Shown here: piece after piece, positions 59,961 to 64,000 of the stretch
Position numbering within the stretch: the stretch's first letter is position 1
Layout of the letters: every line of letters begins with the position of its first letter
Assembly (NCBI RefSeq): GCF_004681185.1
Contig: NZ_SRIF01000011.1
Span: forward strand, 36,706-100,705
Source: Haloarcula amylovorans
Lineage (GTDB): Archaea > Halobacteriota > Halobacteria > Halobacteriales > Haloarculaceae
Direction: 5' to 3'
Length of the DNA: 64,000 nt
The notes under the pieces: model-generated
Databases searched by the model: none
Seen by the model: the letters and a program-made list of their open reading frames with translations, nothing else
Told to the model about the DNA's origin: nothing
Made by a program: the position numbers and the translations under genes

Positions 59961-61319
59961 ATGGCTGATGTCGAAGCAGCCAGTACTGTAGATGAATATA
60001 GCGGGCAATCGAGCCCTGCGAAACTCGTCGAGATTGCCCGCTATTTCCTCTTTATTGGCATCGTCGGATTCGGCGGGCCACTTGTCTACATCGCCATGAT
60101 GGAGGACGATCTGGTCGGCGAGGAGTCCCGCAGGTGGACCGACGAGTCGATCTTCATGGAGGGGCTGGCGATATGTAACATGCTGCCCGGACCGGCGTCG
60201 ACGCAGCTCGGCATCTTCATGGGCTGGATACGGGCTGGTAATCCAGGAGCGATCGTCGCCGGCTTCTTCTTCATGCTCCCGACGTTCGTCCTTGTGGTCT
60301 TCTTCTCCTGGCTGTACTTCGCGTATCAGACGCTGCCAGCGGTCGAAGCCTCCTTCTATGGAATCAATCCGGTGGTCATTGGGCTTATTGTCGGGGCGAC
60401 ATACTCGATGGCACAGAGTGCCCTTGCTGATGGGCAGTCGCATGCCGAGTTCGACATCGGGTCGGAGACCTGGTCGGTGGACTTTTTGTTAGTGGCGCTG
60501 CTGGTCGCGGCGACCGTCGCAACAGCCACGCTGAATCCGAATCCCGTCCTCGAGTTCATCGTTGCTGGACTCATCGCTGTCGCGCTCTATCGGTCGGACT
60601 GGGTACGGGCAAATGTGAAACGGATTACCGCTGCCGGCATCGTAACAGCCATCCTCGGTGGCCTGTACGCGCTCCGAAGTCGCGTACTGGATCTGGTCGG
60701 TCCCCGGGCCCGGACGGCAATCGAGGCAAGTCCGCTCTGGGGACTCGCGCTCGCGCTCTGGGCGAATCCGTGGGTGAAGCTGTTCCTGTTTATGATCTAT
60801 ACAGGGTCGTTCATCTACGGTGGCGGTCTCGTCCTCATCCCGTTCATCGAGAAGTACGTCGTCAACGAGTTCGCGTGGTTGACTGCACGGGAGTTCGTCG
60901 ACGGCATCGCCATCGGCCAGCTATCCCCAGGTCCCGTCGTGATGACGACGGCGTTTGTCGGCTACAAGTTGTTGCTGGACGTCTCCGGCGGCGTCGTGTG
61001 GATCGCTATCCTGGGAGCGTTGGTCGCCACGATCGGAGCCTTTGGCCCATCCTTCGTGTTCATTATGGGCTTCTTCCCGTACTTCGCGCGGGTTCGCGAG
61101 AACGACGTCAGCCAGACCGCGTTAACCGGCGTCAACGCCGCCGTCGTCGGCGCAATCCTTGGAGCAACCGTCACGCTCGCCGCAGAGTCGTTCGTCGACG
61201 CCTTCACCGTCGCCCTCGCTATTGTCACGTTCGGGCTGTTCGTCCGCGGCACCCATGCGGCGTATTTGATTCTGGGCGGCGGCGGGATCGGCATAGCGTG
61301 GTACTTCCTCGTTCTATGA
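59961..61319 (+). CDS. chrA: Chromate transporter, CHR family
   Basis: 452-aa membrane protein with the two homologous halves of long-chain ChrA. Half one opens with FLFIGIVGFGGPLVYIAMM and holds ICNMLPGPASTQLGIFMGW; half two has FIYGGGLVLIPFIEKYVV and IGQLSPGPVVMTTAFVGY. Ten to twelve helices in all. ChrA exports chromate; in archaea the substrate may be sulfate or another oxyanion. It is the first of two co-directional genes, 55 bp ahead of an MFS transporter. Confidence 0.9.
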   Translation: MADVEAASTVDEYSGQSSPAKLVEIARYFLFIGIVGFGGPLVYIAMMEDDLVGEESRRWTDESIFMEGLAICNMLPGPASTQLGIFMGWIRAGNPGAIVAGFFFMLPTFVLVVFFSWLYFAYQTLPAVEASFYGINPVVIGLIVGATYSMAQSALADGQSHAEFDIGSETWSVDFLLVALLVAATVATATLNPNPVLEFIVAGLIAVALYRSDWVRANVKRITAAGIVTAILGGLYALRSRVLDLVGPRARTAIEASPLWGLALALWANPWVKLFLFMIYTGSFIYGGGLVLIPFIEKYVVNEFAWLTAREFVDGIAIGQLSPGPVVMTTAFVGYKLLLDVSGGVVWIAILGALVATIGAFGPSFVFIMGFFPYFARVRENDVSQTALTGVNAAVVGAILGATVTLAAESFVDAFTVALAIVTFGLFVRGTHAAYLILGGGGIGIAWYFLVL

Positions 61320-61374
61320 CAGAGGCACAGCTCACCAACCACGACCTCACACGACGTTCGACACGGAGACAATC

Positions 61375-62739
61375 ATGAGTCAGGAACAAGTCACGGTTGA
61401 AAGGGACGAATCGGGCCCGTTAGATACGTTTCGGCAGTTCTTCGCCCTTGAACGGGACGTACTAGTGCTGTCGCTGGCGATGTTCGCGTTCAGTCTCGGT
61501 TTCCAGATGACCAACCGGTTCCTCCCAGAGTACATCGTCGCCCTCGGAGCCTCGGGGTTCGTCGTCGGCCTCTTCGGAACCGTCGGTAACATCATCTCGG
61601 CAGTATTCCCGTATCCAGGTGGTGCCATCTCCGACCGCATCGGCTCGCGATACGCGCTCACCCTGTTCGGCTTGATTTCGACTCTGGGCTTCGGCGTCTG
61701 GTTGATCGCGCCGAACCTCGGTGTGATCACTATTGCCAGCGTGACGATCCCACCCTGGATCTGGATCTTCGTCGGTCTGCTGCTCGCGCAAGGGTGGAAA
61801 TCGTTCGGCCTAGGCGCGACGTTCGCGGTCGTCAAGCAAGCAACCGATCCCTCGCGACTGGCTGCCGGCTTCGCCAGCACGGAGACGTTTCGCCGGACAG
61901 CGTTCCTCATCGGTCCGGTACTCGCGGCCGTCCTCATTGGCTTCCACCCGGATTTCACGGTGAGCTTCCAGTACGTCCTCGCCGTCGCCGTTGTCTTCGG
62001 GATTCTCGGGACCGTCGCCCAGCATCTCCTCTACGATGCCAGCGAGGACTCTATCGGAAGCTCCTTCGAGGGAATCGATCAGATCAGACGCGACCTGCGG
62101 AATATGCCCGAACCGCTCCGCCCGCTGTTGGTCGGGGATACGCTCGTCCGGTTCGCTAACGGGATGGTGTACGTCTTCTTCGTGCTGGTGATTACACAGT
62201 TCTACCAGGTCGGCTTCGAGACGACCGTCTCGCTGGCTGACTTTTCGTATGCGATCGATCTCTCGCCGGAAGCGTTCTTCGGCTACCTGCTCGGCGTCGA
62301 AATGCTGATTGCCCTCATCTCGATGGCGCCAGCAGCGAAAATCGCCGAGCGGGTCGGCCTCAAGCCCGTCGTTGCAGTAGGGTTCGCGGTGTACGCGCTG
62401 TTCCCGGTCGTTCTCATCGGCGGCCCGGAGGTCCTCGACCCGGTGATGCCGCTCCAGTGGGCGATGGTCCTCATCTTCGCGTTCTCGGGGCTGCGGTTCG
62501 CGGGGCTGCCCTCTCATAAGGCGCTGATCGTCGGACCCGCCGAAGCCGGCGCCGGAGGACGCGTCACCGGCACCTACTACCTCCTGCGAAATACCGTCGT
62601 TATTCCGAGTGCCGCACTTGGCGGCTACCTGTGGGAGTTCGTCAATCCAGAAATCGCGTTCACTCTCGCAGCAGTCATCGGCGTCGTCGGGACTGGCTAC
62701 TTCCTGCTGTTCGGCGAAGAGTTCGAGGCGTATGTATGA
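61375..62739 (+). CDS. MFS transporter
   Basis: 454-aa transporter with twelve helices. The loop between helices 2 and 3 is YPGGAISDRIGSRYAL, close to the MFS G-x-x-x-D-R-x-G pattern. A cytoplasmic loop between helices 6 and 7 (DASEDSIGSSFEGIDQIRRD) is acidic. The last helix segment is AAVIGVVGTGYFLLF. No substrate motif is visible. Downstream of chrA, so co-transcription is possible. Confidence 0.87.
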   Translation: MSQEQVTVERDESGPLDTFRQFFALERDVLVLSLAMFAFSLGFQMTNRFLPEYIVALGASGFVVGLFGTVGNIISAVFPYPGGAISDRIGSRYALTLFGLISTLGFGVWLIAPNLGVITIASVTIPPWIWIFVGLLLAQGWKSFGLGATFAVVKQATDPSRLAAGFASTETFRRTAFLIGPVLAAVLIGFHPDFTVSFQYVLAVAVVFGILGTVAQHLLYDASEDSIGSSFEGIDQIRRDLRNMPEPLRPLLVGDTLVRFANGMVYVFFVLVITQFYQVGFETTVSLADFSYAIDLSPEAFFGYLLGVEMLIALISMAPAAKIAERVGLKPVVAVGFAVYALFPVVLIGGPEVLDPVMPLQWAMVLIFAFSGLRFAGLPSHKALIVGPAEAGAGGRVTGTYYLLRNTVVIPSAALGGYLWEFVNPEIAFTLAAVIGVVGTGYFLLFGEEFEAYV

Positions 62740-62803
62740 GCAAGGCTGGCTCTGATTTCGTTCTCGATGACACTCGTCGGGACAGAAGGTGCCGACCACC
62801 CCA

Positions 62804-62962
62804 ATGATACGTCAGTCCCGAGAGGAGATCGTCCCGCCCGAAGGGAACACCGTCGAACGCGGGACACGACTCCTCAAACGCTATCTAGAGGATGATCCGA
62901 CTGCCGTGGAAATCGTCGAGGAGGCTGGCAAGGCATTTTGGGATGCAATGAAGAAGAGATAA
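62804..62962 (+). CDS. Small acidic/charged hypothetical protein (52 aa)
   Basis: ATG at 62804 to TAA at 62962, 52 residues. The codon use and charge pattern (PPEGNTVERGTRLLKRYLED, TAVEIVEEAGKAFWDAMKKR) look haloarchaeal and helical. It is 64 bp after the MFS stop on the same strand. No family recognised. Confidence 0.4.
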   Translation: MIRQSREEIVPPEGNTVERGTRLLKRYLEDDPTAVEIVEEAGKAFWDAMKKR

Positions 62963-62999
62963 GAACAGACAACGGACGAAACGAGAGAATACTCTGCGA

Positions 63000-63125
63000 T
63001 GAAACCATATGCATTGAGACCACCAGTCTCAACTGCAGTCGGAGTTGGGAAGTCACAACCTCGGAGGATGATTCTGATGCGTGGCTTATTTCCGGCATAG
63101 TCCGGCACGAATCAGCCGCTCAGTA
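63000..63125. mobile_element. Third IS4-type end remnant
   Basis: The stretch GCATTGAGA...AGTCTCAACT (about 63010-63034) matches copy 2 at 55928-55952, and GATGCGTGG near 63078 matches both other copies. No transposase remains. The match is by eye and patchy. Confidence 0.45.
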
Positions 63126-63190
63126 GGTGTGCGTCTTCATCACATTCCCAGTCTTTATTTCAGGATAGCACTTACATATCTCTTAGTAGT

Positions 63191-63322
63191 ATGTATCCCG
63201 CCTTACTAATTGGTCTTGAGGGGTCGGGAAGTCCTATCGATTTCCTTCTAGCCGTGTTGATTTTGTTCGGTGTCTTCGCTGTTGTCTTGCTAATTGGCAG
63301 GCTATTTGATTCCGTTTTTTGA
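63191..63322 (+). CDS. Small single-pass membrane protein (43 aa)
   Basis: ATG at 63191 to TGA at 63322. After a short GLEGSGSP head comes one hydrophobic helix, FLLAVLILFGVFAVVLLIG, and a short tail. It has the shape of the many small membrane proteins of haloarchaea but no known family. It could also be chance. Confidence 0.35.
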   Translation: MYPALLIGLEGSGSPIDFLLAVLILFGVFAVVLLIGRLFDSVF

Positions 63323-63475
63323 AACTGCAAATATCGGCATCTTGCAAACAGCTAGCTGGTAGCTGTATCCCCTTTACTGAGCAATCTGGACATGAAGATT
63401 GCAGCGGAGATCAGCTGAACGGGCCGTAAATTGAGCCTGCGAACTGAATATGAATAGGACAATGCCGTTATACAG

Positions 63476-63778
63476 TTACTTTTTCCACCAGTCTGGAAGA
63501 CGACACCAGACCGGCATGAACACACCATAGAATGAGCCAAAAATGAGGATGCCCGCAACAACAGCCAGTTCTTCGCCTGAGACCAGTAGGACATCGCGGA
63601 CGGCTCTAAGGACAGCGGCGACTGTGATAACCCATATTATGAGAGCTATCGACTCCTTGCCCGACAAGCCCGGTTCTCGCATAGACCTACTGTTGAAGTC
63701 CATCTCTAGCAGGGTTAATATTTCGGGAACGATACGGCTGATGATTTTATCTTTCTCAGGTGGTATTCTATATCTCAC
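63476..63778 (-). CDS. Hypothetical membrane protein (100 aa)
   Basis: 100-aa frame with a charged head (IPPEKDKIISRIVPEIL) and two hydrophobic segments (ALIIWVITVAAVL, LAVVAGILIFGSFYGVFM), ending PVWCRLPDWWKK. The two-helix hairpin and charged ends look genuine, but GC is lower than elsewhere and no family is recognised. The opposite-strand frame at 63543 is Ser/Thr-rich and rejected. Confidence 0.45.
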   Translation of the reverse strand: MRYRIPPEKDKIISRIVPEILTLLEMDFNSRSMREPGLSGKESIALIIWVITVAAVLRAVRDVLLVSGEELAVVAGILIFGSFYGVFMPVWCRLPDWWKK

Positions 63779-63912
63779 AGAGAGCGTTACATCGTTCCTC
63801 TGTACTGACCAATTTGAGGTGCTAATTCTACAGGAGAGATATTGTCTCTATTATACATTATACGTACGAACTGAGTGAAGCAAACTAAATGATAGTTCTC
63901 AACGGGCACTGT

Positions 63913-64000
63913 CTAGTTTAGGACCTCCTCAGCTGGAGTTCGATTGTTGAGCGATTGATGCGGTCGCTGCTGGTTATAGTAATGCATGAACTGTTCAAGC
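63913..64000 (-). mobile_element. 3' end of an IS6-type transposase with terminal repeat (partial)
   Basis: The minus strand enters at 64000 reading LEQFMHYYNQQRPHQSLNN then RTPAEEVLN and a TAG at 63915-63913. That is the usual C-terminus of haloarchaeal IS6-type DDE transposases. The sequence GGGCACTGTCTAGTTTAG at 63904-63921 overlaps the stop and looks like the element's terminal inverted repeat, as GGCACTGT starts are usual for IS6. The rest of the element lies beyond the window. Confidence 0.7.

Noticed and set aside
1..64000. CRISPR arrays, rRNA genes or a replication origin
   Set aside because: No regularly spaced repeats, no rRNA-like blocks and no orc/rep gene were seen.

Overview
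The window is haloarchaeal (class Halobacteria). Its proteins are strongly acidic, GC is high with long antisense shadow frames, start codons are often tightly overlapped (ATGA/GTGA), several genes look leaderless behind TATA boxes, and the gene families are typical of the class (CbtA/CbtB, DUF3209, ISH-type transposases, TrmB regulators). From memory, a hydroxamate siderophore operon next to a large anaerobic-type cobalamin cluster resembles a Haloferax megaplasmid arrangement. I could not check that, nor assign a genus.

Layout. 1-0.3 kb: partial zinc-ribbon protein. 0.7-9.3 kb: six-gene siderophore operon (diaminobutyrate aminotransferase, diaminobutyrate decarboxylase, IucA/IucC synthetase, N-acyltransferase, N-hydroxylase, second synthetase), predicted to make a schizokinen-type citrate dihydroxamate. 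Two perfect palindromic iron boxes precede it. 9.6-14.8 kb: OsmC protein, a broken MEDS-domain gene, a 124-bp MITE, a GAF histidine kinase, an RNase H and an EamA transporter. 14.9-34.1 kb: cobalamin region with a minus-strand cobN-cbiC-cbiE operon plus a CbiX-like gene, a divergent chlID-cbtB-cbtA-ferredoxin operon, and an 11-gene minus-strand operon cbiT-L-F-G-H-H-ferredoxin-LAGLIDADG-like-cbiX-DUF3209-PQQ propeller, with a divergent winged-helix regulator at 34.3 kb. 35.1-48.6 kb: TnpB remnant, Lrp regulator, then a putative catabolic island (nitrilase, two crotonases around an ADP-forming acyl-CoA synthetase, PotD-type ABC importer, CBS-MaoC fusion, TbADH-like dehydrogenase, SelA-like PLP enzyme). 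48.9-56.5 kb: response regulator, tyrosine recombinase with an upstream palindrome, two decayed IS4 copies, a geranylgeranyl-reductase-like flavoprotein, an SMR transporter with a divergent TrmB regulator, and a 672-bp non-autonomous transposon carrying a frameshifted GNAT gene. 56.7-62.7 kb: ASST-like protein, low-Mr phosphatase/arsenate reductase, DUF892 protein, hypothetical protein, chromate transporter and MFS transporter. 62.8-64 kb: small ORFs, a third IS4 end remnant, and the 3' end of an IS6-type transposase running off the window.

How it works together. The first 34 kb is devoted to metal acquisition and metal-cofactor synthesis: iron by siderophore, cobalt by CbtAB, insertion by CobN/ChlID, and the corrin methyltransferases. 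The rest is accessory DNA. The most notable items are a probably nuclease-dead LAGLIDADG-fold protein inside the cobalamin operon, a Cys-tailed CbiH, and two non-autonomous elements (124 and 672 bp) that share terminal repeats and have exact 8-bp target duplications, with no matching transposase in the window.
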